Positions 1 through 19,473 of a stretch of 64,000 nucleotides of DNA are shown here, in pieces (the first letter of the stretch is position 1; the number at the start of each line of letters is the position of its first letter). Source of the stretch: Panaeolus papilionaceus. Taxonomy: Eukaryota > Basidiomycota > Agaricomycetes > Agaricales. The DNA lies in assembly GCA_015501605.1 (NCBI GenBank), contig JADNRZ010000017.1, positions 992,001 to 1,056,000 of the forward strand. The letters run 5' to 3'. The position numbers and the translations under genes are program-made. Below the pieces are notes generated by a model. It did not search any database. It worked only from the letters and a program-made list of their open reading frames with translations, and was not told the DNA's origin.

Positions 1-27
1 TCACTTGGGTTCAGTTCTCATAAATAG

Positions 28-1193
28 CTGCACAAAAGATGAAAGGCTTGGCCATCACCAACTCCCCATTTATTCGCCCAATTCATAATTCCTTTGCACG
101 GTCTGTAGGTATTTCTCCGAGTTGTTCCAACCAACACTGAAGTCGCTTCATTGATTATGTTAGCCCATCTGATCTTCGGGCATCGCTCAACAACTTGACT
201 ATTACCACATTTGAGGACGAAAAGAGAAAGGAGAAAGAAAGGAAGGCCGCTGAAAAAGCCTCCAAGCCTCCTCCTGCAAAAAGGGCCAGGATAACGAAAC
301 TTACAAAGGGAAAGCAAAAAGAAGAGCCAGCAGATAAGGAGGACGAGGAAGAGGAAGAAAGCTACCATTTTATTGGTTATGTCCCTGCAAACGGCAAGGT
401 TTGGGAGCTAGACGGCCTTAAATCAGGTCCTCTGGAAGTAGGTGAACTACCAGACCCTTCAGTATCCGCGGAGGAAAGTGTGGGTATCAAATGGATGGAC
501 GTGGTGCGGCCTGCACTGCGCATGAAAATGGAAAAATATGGAGGATCAGGTGGTGATGAAAGTAACATCAGATTCAGCCTCCTTGCCATCGTGGACGACA
601 TATTTCAAAAGGCGAGTGACGAGCTCGAGTTTCTCAAGCGAGAGAAGATCTCCTTGGAAAGAAGGATGGGTAGTGAATGGGAGGCACGGGTACGACCTTC
701 TTTGTGCCGCCACCGTCGCTGTCAACTAAAATATAACTGCAGGTAGACCCTGCTCTGTTACAGACTTCAACTGCAGTTTTTGATATTCCAGATCGACCAT
801 CGGAACCTGGTAAAACCTTTGCTCGAGACTTTGGTTCCCGAAAGATGGAGCGGGACCTTGAAATAATGAAAATGTCAGAGGAAGAAGCCGTCCGTGCATG
901 GGAGGAGTGTATCCAAAATGCAGTCAAGGCCAAGGTGGCGCTCGAAGATGAACTGATGAAATCTGTTAGATCTAATGTGAGTGGAAATCATAGAATGGTC
1001 CCTTGTTTTCCATCGTGACTGATGATTTCTATTGATTTGCTAGACCGATCATGTCAAGCGAACATTCGACTACGAACCGTTCTTTCGAGAATACGTACAA
1101 GCGTTGCATAAAGAGGGGTTGCTCAACGCGTTGTTAAATCGTGATGATGATGGACGCAAGAAACGAGGCCGCAAGAAGGCGGCGAAAGGTTGA
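28..1193 (+). CDS. UCH37/BAP1-type ubiquitin carboxyl-terminal hydrolase, 5' partial
   Basis: Cysteine protease of peptidase family C12, which removes ubiquitin from proteins. The visible exons are 28-100, 164-689, 743-976 and 1044-1193 (about 326 residues). The N-terminus with the catalytic Cys lies left of the window. Visible landmarks: MKGLAITNSPFIRPIHNSFAR, which matches the helix before the active-site crossover loop; a long Lys/Glu-rich loop insertion; the catalytic His in YHFIGYVP (codon 366-368); and the catalytic Asp in WELDGLKSGP (411-413). A coiled coil follows, and then the ULD tail (KRTFDYEPFFREYVQAL). ULDs occur in UCHL5/UCH37 and BAP1 and bind DEUBAD partners. The protein ends in a basic tail (GRKKRGRKKAAKG), more like BAP1's nuclear extension than UCHL5's end. 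It is convergent with the DEUBAD gene next door, only 131 nt between stop codons. The UCH assignment is firm; BAP1 versus UCH37 is inference. Confidence 0.92.
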
Positions 1194-1324
1194 TAGCAGG
1201 GAATCACGTATAGTAATTGCAAATTTCATGTCAGGGATTGGAGCACCGTTCTGAAATCCTTTGAAATTTAGGTGATAAGATGAATTGTATATCCTGTCGC
1301 GTGCACCTTAAAATTGACTTTTGG

Positions 1325-2638
1325 TTACCCTTGGTCATGATAGTAACTCCCTCGTAAGTAGAAAAGAGTACCGTGATTCTCTCTCCCGCCACGGCTGTCG
1401 TAAGGGTTGTACTCCCCTCCTGTTCGCCAACGCCAAAGAGTGAAGCTCTTCCAGACACTATTACCGTTCGTTCTTTTGGATTTGTCGATTCTGCTATCCA
1501 AGTCAAGCAAGCCGGTTTCCAGCATGGTCGGGGATGTGATGGTCATTATCCGTGATTCCTCTGTAGGCTCTTCACATTCCTTCATTAAAAGGTGGGACGG
1601 CAGGTCCCTGGAAGGTCCGGGTTGTGTCACGATAACCAACGCATTTGTCCGGGGTTGAATGGAGTGTACCTGAAAACACCAACTTGAACTTCTTGATACA
1701 GTTTAGCTCCTACCAACCTACCAGGGCATCCTTTTCAATTACTTCACCCGTCGCAAATGAACGTCTGTAGGCAATTACATCACCGACACGGACTATTCCA
1801 TTCTTTGCCAGCATTGTCAGCTTGACATCAGCAGCCCCACTGGATTTTCAAAACGAGGCATCCGTTAGCTGAGAACATGTCAAAAGGACAACAAAACATC
1901 GAATAATTACCCGACTTTTGTATTTGCTTCTTCAGGTAGAGTGAACGAACTGGATCCAGCCTCTTGCGGGGTAACAATGGGTTCGGTGGTAGGATTGTTT
2001 CTCTCCCACACTTCGTCTTTCCATGGTGCGGCGAGCGTACCATCTCTGATACGAGATTCAAATTCCGCGACACGGGCTGTATGGGAATCGGAGAACCAGT
2101 TTAGGGATATGTGAGCTTGGAAAGTGCGAGCTGCAGACAGAAAATGGGAATCGGTGAAGAGGGCTGGATTAATTTCTGCTTGAGAGGGCGAAGTGACCGT
2201 TGGCGGGTCCACAGCCATTTGGTCCTGCAGAGACGGGTGATCGCTAGACAATGTAGGCTGGTATCCAATGAACGCAGTTGGAGGTAGAAGCTCTTTCAGG
2301 TGCCTCTGTTTCTCCTCAGATAGTAAACCCCATGCGTTGAGATTCAAGATCTCCTACGTAAATACAACCGTTGAGTACCGGGAATTAAACGATAATTCTG
2401 ACGAGTATTTTAATCTCATAAGGGAGATATGATATCGGTATTCAAAGCGAAAAAATTGACATACTGTTATCTCTATCGACGCTAACTCACTCTTAGAGCT
2501 CTGAAGTAGATCCTTCAGTTGTTTCTCTGGATCAATAGGTTCCGCAACTTTGCGCTTGACTGGTTGTGAGGTTCCATCATTAGCAATTACTTTGGGTTCC
2601 TTCGCAGGTTGTCTAGCAGAGCGTCGTGGACGATTCAT
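1325..2638 (-). CDS. Asx-homology (DEUBAD) domain protein
   Basis: Four exons: 2465-2638, 1911-2353, 1722-1839 and 1325-1669, giving 359 aa. The first 40 residues are basic and nuclear-like (MNRPRRSARQ). Residues about 43-177 match the Asx homology/DEUBAD domain: LLQSSKSELASIEI, then LNLNAWGLLSEEKQRHLKEL with the LLP turn, a proline-rich loop, INPALFTDSHFLSAARTFQ, and a closing helix ending WKDEVWER. In animals this domain (ASX/ASXL) binds and activates BAP1/Calypso to remove ubiquitin from histone H2A. A second compact block at about 205-265 (VRVGDVIAYRRSF, then VIVTQPGPSRDLP) is part of the same protein but its role is unknown. An in-frame ATG 12 codons upstream is also possible. The gene faces a deubiquitinase of the partner family. 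Family call is strong; partnership is inferred. Confidence 0.85.
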
Positions 2639-3777
2639 TATGACTGCTAGGCAGTGCAAAAAGTGAAGTAGCAAGTTGTTGATGAGGTTATGAGGTCAAC
2701 ATGTCCAACCCCGGGATCAGTGTGGGTTGATGATTGACAGTGATGTTCTCACGCATGTTTATCTTATCTGCGAACAGATCCGCATGCAACTCGGAACGGA
2801 AGGAGATCATCGCCATCGTCGGGAACTTGATATTGAAGCTGAAGACATCATCATCTTTCAATACATGCTCGAATAATTTGAAAAAGGAATGTTATTGTCC
2901 ATTATACCTTCCTTCTCGATTCATTTGTAGAGCTCCGTAACATGTCAATGGTCTCATGACCAGCTTTGTATGCTTTGAGACATTGCGGAATGAACATTGG
3001 TAACAGCATCGTGGTATCTCTATCTAGTTTTCTCTCTGAGGGAGCTGTTGGGACATATCGCTTCCATGGCGACGACCCCACAGCTTTTCAATGACGTTCT
3101 CTTTTGTACATGCTTCGTGGACCTAAGGACTTGTCACTTCGTTGATCGGGATTGCTACCGCACATTCAATGAATGTACCGCACAGGGTTTCGACATATAA
3201 GAACCAGACGCTAATCCCCCCAACATCTGCATATGTCAAGGTCGAGGCAGTGTACCCCTGAGAGTTATCTATGGAGTGTTGAAAACTGGAATGCTGATTG
3301 GCTCACTGGCCACTCAAGACAGTCTTGACTTCAATATACAACGCCTACAGTAAAAAATTTACGGAATTTATGAGGGGCCTCTATAACATGACTGGTCTTC
3401 TCCATCTACTCGTGCACCGTCGAACCGGCCGTCCGAAGCAGTCACACTATCCCTTGCCCGATGACTCACCCCTAACCTTGCCTTGGCCCAATACAGATTG
3501 AGACTTTTCACAAAGGTTCGTAAACCACAGCCTGCGGTTTTTGTGTGTGAAAATACAATCATGTGTCCCACAATCTTGGTTATTGACTGTGGGACCCACG
3601 AATGCTCATCACGCCTCTGTGGCAAATCAACGCGTTTGAACAGCATGCTCGCTCTAACGGATCCCACCCCAACGCGTATAGCGATGCGTGTCATTTAGCT
3701 GTTGAAAGATGAGGCTGAAGAGTGAGAAGTTTGGTATTCATCTTTTATTGGACCCTTTTTCATCGATAATATATTTT
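2639..3777. other. Intergenic stretch, no supportable gene
   Basis: Short frames on both strands only, none with recognisable domains or a convincing splice-joined protein. It probably holds the promoter of the Asx-homology gene at its left edge and the 3' region of the small minus-strand gene at its right edge. Confidence 0.5.
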
Positions 3778-4446
3778 TTACCCGGCGTGCATCAGTAACC
3801 TCAGAAGCCTCGTCAGCTTCTCCAACCCAGTACATGGGTAGATGGACAACTTGATTGATGAATCGACAAGTGATATGTAGTGAGACTGATTTTTTTGGAA
3901 GTGATCTGGCTTATATAGGAGCAAGGCGAACTGATCGAGAGTTCGCCCAAGTTCATCAGAGACAACGAGTGTGAATCCTTTCGGTTCTGCTCACAACCGT
4001 GTCCTGAGGCGTGATAGATTGAGGTACAAGATCCACATATAGACAGCAATGACGCTGCAGGAGTAAAAGCTACCTTCAAGAGTATAGTCTGAGCCAGAAC
4101 AGGGAAACCGACGTCCCCGTCCACTACCGAGCTCGCCGCTACAAGCCGATGATTGCGGTTCTTCCCACTGAAAATTGCTCGGAAAATCGTCTGTTATCCT
4201 TTGACTTTGAAATGTGATAGAGGGACGCTTTTTCCGAGCCCTTGAGGATGTCATTATGATTTTTAAAATCGATTTCTTTGTCTCCCTCCTCCAAGATCCC
4301 CGAAGCGATGCAGCTGGCCGACACAGCCGCTCGGTACTTTTTGACATAGTGCTAAATTTAGGCGGCTCACGGTCCTGCCAAGTCTCAAACTTGGGCGTCC
4401 CAAGACCTTTTGATTTCGCGCTCCAAGTCAACTCAGGCGCTCGCAT
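3778..4446 (-). CDS. Hypothetical protein, two exons
   Basis: Not recognised. Exon 4074-4446 begins MRAPELTWSAKSKG and is rich in basic residues and serine. It contains RGRRFPCSGSDYTLE. A donor at 4073 and the acceptor at 3987 join it in phase to 3778-3986, reading EPKGFTLVVSDELGRTLDQF and ending LLMHAG, 193 aa in total. The second exon has protein-like composition (alternating hydrophobic residues, KPDHFQ), which argues for the 87-nt intron over the nearer acceptor at about 4003. The nearer acceptor gives a less protein-like serine-rich tail. No signal peptide or membrane segment is seen. It lies head-to-tail upstream-downstream with the zinc-finger gene on the same strand. The short RRFPC string also occurs in that zinc-finger protein, so a decayed relative is possible. 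Gene status is uncertain. Confidence 0.4.
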
Positions 4447-4952
4447 TTCAGAATATTCTCCATATGCAGCAGGCGTCTAGCGCGGGTGTTGTAAACTGAG
4501 GTGTGAGTTAAGTTACGGCTGGAAAGGGAGTTTGCGTGTGTTCACTCGATCGCTGCCATGGATATCTGGTGAGCGCTGAGGTTGTTTATTTTTTGTCTGC
4601 GTATCGTACTACCAACTACGCTACCTATTGATTGCTATAAAGATTAAAGCTATGATGCGAGTTATTTAAAGTACAATTGAGTTTTTGGTTAATAGAACAA
4701 GGATTGAGGGGTGGAAGTCCAAGTTGATGATACGGTAGAAGTCCGGTAATTGTACAAGTTAGCAGTGTCATTAGTACCGTCCGTTTATAGGGACACAGTC
4801 CGCGAGGAAATGCAAAGGAAATGAGGAGAGTGCAAGAGCGTCCAATGTCAAAAAGGTGTGTCCGTTAGAAAAGTGCCAAAAAGGAATAATGAAAGGACAA
4901 AGCAAAAGAGTGAATCGAGACAAGAAGAAATCAGAACAAGAAAAAGGGTTGA
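4447..4952. other. Intergenic, promoter/terminator region
   Basis: Lies between two minus-strand genes. It probably contains the 3' end of the zinc-finger transcript and the promoter of the small hypothetical gene. No coding frame supported. Confidence 0.5.
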
Positions 4953-6244
4953 TCAATTGCTGACCCATCGAGTACCACCCTGTGCCACAGGACACTTATG
5001 ATTTCCGAGAGTCTTTTTCGAGGAGAAAAATCGACCACATTCGTCACACAAGAATTCGCAGATTTTTCCGTGCTTCGCGACTTCATGTCGTAGTCGATCG
5101 TGTTGTCGCGAGAATCGTTCGGAGCATCCAAGAGTACAGGGGAAGGAAGAGCGAGGCTTTGGCTTATGCGCTTCCATATGTACTTTGAGAGTGTACTGAC
5201 TGGTAAAGCGGCGCTCACAACCCAAGATGAGACAAGGGAACCTTCGTCTCTGTTGCTGCTGTGCCTCTTTCTCACTCTGTCCTGGGGATGAATCTCGCGA
5301 CTTAGAAATTGGAAGTTTCACGTCAACATCCAAACTAGAACATGAAAGGGAGGGAGAATGTGACTTGGAAGATTTTGGTGAATGTGTAGTATGTAGCGAA
5401 GGTGACGAAAAGGGTGATGAGGAGGTAGATGGGAATTCGTGTGGCAGGGATGTCGTAAAATCGAAGTTGAAAGCTGTAGCAAATTCACTTGCGTTGGGTT
5501 GCGGAGACAGTGAGAGACCTTCGGAAAAGTGAGCAAGAGTGAGTCAAGAGTCGACTTCAGACATACCACTGTGTTCCGAACGAGGAGAACATGAAACAAC
5601 AGAGATGGTAGGTGAGAAGGTATTTGAGTAGCCAGCAGGTTCGGGGAGAGAGGAAAACCCGGCATCATATCCAGTATGGTTGTCATAAGACCAAGTGTAC
5701 GCGTTACCGTCAAAGACCTCGTCTAACCAATGGTAAGCGACTGCGAGAACCAATAGAAGTGTTTGGTTTACCATATGCGAGGTGGTGGTCTTCGCCATGT
5801 GGGTGCGCCACAAAACTTGGTGGGCACGGTGCTGGAGTAAACGCGTCAGCACGCATGAAAATAGAAAACAAGCTATCGGATACTTACGCGAATCATAAAT
5901 ATCGCCTTCAGTGAATAGAGGACCAGCACTCATCCACTGGGTCAAAGAAAATTGGGACTCTGATGCATATTGTATTGAGCTCGGTGCGGTGATGGCGACG
6001 GCAGGTAAACATACCATCAAATCCGTCGTATGGTACCAGCTCATGATTGATATGGGGCATATCAATGGACGGAGTTCGTATCCTGATCAAGGGTGCTACT
6101 TTCTCCAATCGAGACGAATAGTGCATGTTGTAGGGAGAAAACGAGTTCTTCAAGCCTACGGAGCTAGTTGAGAAACGCGGTTGGTGATTCGAAAGGATGT
6201 ATGAACATACCGAGAGAGATGGAAGGTGTCTTCACAACAGGCAT
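4953..6244 (-). CDS. C2H2 zinc-finger protein (putative transcription factor)
   Basis: Five exons: 6211-6244, 6015-6155, 5888-5959, 5567-5740 and 4953-5518, giving 328 aa. The first exon is 34 nt and starts MPVVKTPSISL. The N-terminal half is low in charge and rich in Tyr, Ser and Pro (LPHEFPSTSSSPFSSPSL), like an activation region. A Q-rich/basic hinge leads into three C-terminal fingers: FPCLILGCERRFTSQYTL with HMEAH (C-X4-C, H-X3-H), FPCTLGCSERFSRQHDRLRH with EVAKH, and a degenerate finger CDECGRFFSSKKTLGNHKC in which the last His is Cys. Such fingers bind DNA in the nucleus; the target is unknown. This C-terminal triple-finger layout is common in Agaricomycete orphan regulators. All introns are 50-150 nt with GT-AG ends and phases agree. 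Confidence 0.85.
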
Positions 6245-14713
<8,469 letters not shown>

Positions 14714-15532
14714 GAGCTCGGACAACTCGTTCAACTCGGGGGATCTGTATCTTTATGTCGTTTTTACTATATTCGCGTTTTTTCTCTCTCTCGCTCCTGA
14801 TTTGTTTACTTGTTTTTTTATTATGAACTACCCGATTGCCGTTATTGAATTCATCATGCACATATCGTTTATTTATCACCATTCCATTCCATCTCATGAT
14901 TTCTCTCCGCTCAGTTCACTCTCACAGCCTCGACGTTTTTGTTTTAAGTAGTGTATATTAACCATTATCCTCCCTTTGACCGTAATGAATTATTGTCATG
15001 TTCCTTTTTAACCACTCAAAACATTGTTCCCATCTTGACAATTTGCATTACTCTATCTGGTGCCGTCGTCGTCGGAAATTTAGGTACACGTGAATGTCTG
15101 CACCAGTGAGCGCCTGGATCAGACAATGAAGCGCACTAGACCGACACCGAAAGAATATGCACGTTGTTCTCGACGATCATTGAATTTCCTGCAACCTGAC
15201 GCGACGTGAGTCAATTTCGGCGATTGTCGAGACGCGTTTGGTCGGGCCACGGGCACGTGACACTAATGAGTCTTGCCACAACTTTCCCGCCATTTTGATT
15301 CTTAACACCTTACTCAACGCGTCTTTGGCAAGCGCGACATTGTCAAGCTACACTGTTTATTTCTTTTTAACCTCTGCCACACCGATATCAAAGGTCTGAT
15401 TTGGAAGGCTTGATATAAACGAATTATCATCACCTGGATGTCCTGAAGTGAAGGTTTAATACCCAACAAACATTTCGTTGTGCGCAACAACCGTATTCGT
15501 TGCTTGCCCATTGTTATTAGGAAGAATTCCAC
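14714..15532. other. Intergenic between KDM4 and NBS1
   Basis: T-rich 3' region of KDM4 followed by the NBS1 promoter. No coding frame supported. Confidence 0.6.
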
Positions 15533-18500
15533 ATGTGGGTTATAATTGGACCATTTAAAAGCTCTTCCGAGGAAGAGGATGCCCACAGTATGTCAACCAA
15601 TAATCTGACCTCTACTTTACACCCATGCGCAACTACCACCCCAGAGCCTAAACTTCTCCGACCTGATCACTCCTATGGTCTTGGGAGACAGGAGGGACAG
15701 CCGCTTCTCATCAACAGTAAGAAATTGTCTAAAGAACACTGTAACCTCACAGTTGGGCCACATACTGTCGAGGATGCTGTGAGTATCGTTATATCGTTTC
15801 ATTGTTATGTTTTTAACGATACTCTACAGAGTGATTTGGACCTCAAACCAACGCTGGAGATTACAAACTTGACTAGTATTGACAAAAACAAAGCTGTACA
15901 AGTTACTAGAGATCCCGAACCTGACATAATCGTTCCTCCGAGTACCAGTGGGTTTCTACAGGATGGAGACAATGCTCGACTCGTCGCCACGGTTGCCGTG
16001 AGGTAAGTCATAACTTCTCAGACGATTACATTCACCAAGACTCTATCTAACCATATCTTTAGCGTGAAATGGGAGGTTGTGAACGTCTACATTCCACCGG
16101 AGCTCGCTTCGACGTTTTCGACATCGGATTGCGCAGGACTGGGTGAGTTATAGTTATCTCTTCATCTGGCTGGTTACTCAACTCTCAACGCAGGAATCAA
16201 AGTCGTCCATACTCCTGAAAGCCGAGTTACTCACCATATAACACCTGACCTGACATTCACTTTACCAATCGCCGCCTCTCTTCTCTCATTGGCAAACTTT
16301 GCAACCCCAGATTGGCTAGCAGAGGTCATTCGCCTCGGACAACTTCCCAAAGGCCAAGGCTCCCTCGAAGACCAATTTGTTCTTCCAGCCCTCAAGTCAT
16401 ATCAACCCTCCTTTGCCCCTAACCTCCCTTCTCAGTATAAAATTAGAAAGGTCTGGGTACCGAAAGAGGAGAGACTCAATCTCTTTGCCGACCTACGATT
16501 CATCTGCTTCTTCGAAAAAGTTACCAGAGTGGACAGTGACCTAGCAGATGCCATTCATGCAGGAATGGGTGACATGGAGAAGTTTGATGTTACTCTTGGG
16601 ACACAGAAGTTTAGACGATCACTTACAAGGGGCCAAGCAAAGGAAGGGAAGAAGACTGTCGTTATTGCGAATATAGACGCCATGGAGCTTGCGGTGGGAA
16701 AGATGCAATGGCAAGAATACCTTGCAGAGGCAAGCCAGTGGGTCGTGCTGCTCAATCTCAAGTAATAGTGCTGACTAGCGTTTCATTAGGTTCTCGTTGA
16801 CCATCTTGTCTCCTACCAAAATTATCGAGGCAGCCCTGGAAAGCAACACTTCTGTTTTGCTTACACCCGCAACACCATCTCCCACAGCCAGTTCCTCAGC
16901 ACCTTGTCAGTCGTTTTACAACATACTTTTAAGTTTTCCTGCTAATCCATCAAATTTATCAACGTCTGCTCTTACTACCCCCTCTACTCTTGATACTGCA
17001 GCTACATCCAAAGCAGAAGCGCCTGCCTCTAAAGAACCATCTAAAGCGCCCATTGGCCGGCCATCCCGACCTCCTCAGCGCACAACTGGTCGTGCGCCTT
17101 CAACGGAACCCTCAGCACCGTCAACCTACATTGACCCACTTGATATCGTGATTCCTCCTCCACGTCGGGTTAGTTGATTTGATACAGATTACGATAGACA
17201 TAGACTAACATACATTCCTAGCCACTACGCCGTCCAACACCTATGGTTACTGGCCTGGATGATCCATCAGTTGTGCTAAATGCCCCTCCACAAGTACCTC
17301 CACGACGACAAACGCCGCCTCGTACCATCGAGGAAATCCTGGCGGTATGTTCGTCTCAACACTCTGGATTTATTACACGCGTCTTACTTGACTTCACAGG
17401 CACCCACACCCGCTCGTTCCAGTAGACTTAAAAGACGTGTCGAGTCTACTGCAAATATGGAGACCAACTCAACAGGACTCGGCGAGACAATCCGAGAGCC
17501 ACCTCTGAAAAAGTTCAAGGCTCTCTTTGAATCGGCGGACCCGGAGTCTCAGGCTATGGATGGTGGTGCAATAGAAACCTCTCAGACGCAAGCAGAGTCT
17601 CAGACCAGCCAAAGGAGACGCCCTATGGGCGCTTCTACTCTGGAAATGCTGCGTGAGGAAGAGGAAGAAACTCCGTCAACTATGGCGTCGCAGATCCAAC
17701 GTTCGTTGAAGCGCCGTGTTCCCTCAGGCAGCAATCCAGAAGATGAAAATATGATAGTCGACGAACAGGTTGAGAGCCCCATTGACGAGGCGATCCCTCC
17801 ACAAAAAAGGAGGGCAGTCGAAAACGTCAATGCCGTTGAGAAAGTACCCGAACCCACCGCTCCAACCAAAACAGGCGCACCCGCTGGTAAGCCCGACACC
17901 AATCAGGCGTTCTTGAAGGCTCTCGCATCTACCAAGCGCGGTAAGAAGACCGAGGACGAGTTTGATCGCGATTTCAACCATTTGCGAATCTCGAAACCTG
18001 CGCTCGAGAGGGAGCATACTTCGGCTGAGGATGAGTTGAAGGTGTTGGCTGATTTTGGGGATGATTCGGGGTTGAGAGGGAATTTTATGGTGGTTGTCGA
18101 GATGGACGTTCCGGAGAGGAGGAGTAGGGCGAATCAGCCTACTAATTGCGAGTGGACGGGTAAGCCGAATTTCAAGAAGTTTAAAAAGGTGAGTTGGGTT
18201 TGGTATTTCTGTTTCGAGGTGGCTGGATTATTGATTTTTTTCGCCATGTACGTTCAGAAAGTGTCCAAGGCGGCGAGACCTATCATCGACTTGTTTGTTA
18301 CGGATCAGGATTTCGGAACGGGTTCTGGTACACCTTGTTTTCTTCTCGTGTCAAGTGAAGCAACTCTAACATTTGTTATAGCATACTGGAAAAAAGACGA
18401 CACATCGACTCAGATTTTGGACATGAGCAGCAACACATTCGATCCAGAACCCGAGGACGAAAGTCAGGCCGTGTCCGCTGGCCCAAGTGAACCCAAGAAC

Positions 18501-19058
18501 TCGTCCGGTGCGATGGACTCTGGCGATGAAGACTTGTTCGGGAGTCAAGCTATGCGCAGGACGACGCGTTCAAGGGCATCGTCGAGAGAACCATCAGTTT
18601 CGACTACTCTGAAGACCGGTACGGCATCGTCATCCAAGAAACCCGTTTCCGAATCGTCTTCGAGGTCAAGGAAAGCAAGTTCTAGCACAACGACTGCAGC
18701 GAAAGGAAAGGCAGCTTCAAGCTCAAAGACGAGGACGAATGGGAGGTCAAAGAAAGCGACGCCATTATTCCTGGACTCGGATGAGGATATCGAAGAAGAG
18801 GTTGATGAGCTGCAGAGTACGGTGCCGTCGCAGGATGTGATGGAACTTCTCGATGATGATGACGAGGACGAGACTATGAAGAGTACCTTGTCCAAGACTA
18901 GGACGTCAAGACGTGCGCCGTCATCACGGGGAGGCAGTGTAGCTCCCTCTGCTCCTAATGCCACGGGGAGGAAGACCTCGGGAACAACAAGGATGAAGAT
19001 GGCGCCTATTATGGTTGTGGATGATTCAGAGGACGAAGGCGGATTCAAAGGTTTCTAG
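15533..19058 (+). CDS. NBS1: NBS1/nibrin, MRN complex subunit
   Basis: Regulatory subunit of MRE11-RAD50-NBS1, which senses and processes DNA double-strand breaks and recruits ATM/Tel1. Ten exons: 15533-15587, 15645-15778, 15830-16002, 16063-16142, 16194-16737, 16790-17168, 17222-17344, 17400-18188, 18258-18327 and 18382-19058; about 1007 aa. It starts MWVIIGPF as nibrins do, with an FHA core (HSYGLGR, KKLSKEH). BRCT regions follow (LANFATPDWLAEVIRLG, KIRKVWVPKEERLNLF, SLTILSPTKIIEAAL). Near the C-terminus, KPNFKKFKK resembles the MRE11-binding motif, RPIIDLFVTDQDFG follows, and the protein ends VVDDSEDEGGFKGF, like the acidic plus FxF ATM/Tel1-binding tail. The first intron (57 nt) is open in frame, and retaining it would insert 19 residues into the FHA domain. 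The intron ending at 16789 uses a GTGGGT donor at 16738. Confidence 0.93.
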
Positions 19059-19473
19059 TGTTGCGCATTAGATAGTCATTTACATTTACCTACTTGCATA
19101 GAGCATTCTGTTGAACCCCAAGCTCTAAGAACATCATTTTTCAACACAAAGCTCATAAATAAGCAAGAAGTTATGTTCCCATCCACAGCCCAAAGAAATT
19201 AGGAATAATTACAGGCAGAGTATTAAGTATTACTTAGGTATGTTTTTTGGTCTCCCTTGTACACCCTGGATATCATCGTCGTCCATCCGTCGAGTGCTAG
19301 GTGCTCAGTACCTGGGCATGCGTGTACAGACGAGAGGAAGAGATACAGTATAGACATAGACATGGATGGATATGGATGCGGGGAGACAGGTGTAAAGTTC
19401 GCGATGACGCAAGTCCGTTGATCGATGTCTAAATCTTCGTTTTATAGATGTGCCTACCTACGTGGGCGGATAA
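19059..19473. other. Convergent 3' intergenic region
   Basis: Lies between the stop codons of NBS1 (+) and the GT69 gene (-), so it holds both 3' untranslated regions. No coding frame supported. Confidence 0.6.

Noticed and set aside
16762..16789. A 28-nt intron in NBS1 (GTAATA to TTAG)
   Set aside because: A GTGGGT donor at 16738 with the same acceptor gives a normal 52-nt intron with a CTGAC branch site and keeps the phase, so the ultra-short version is unnecessary.
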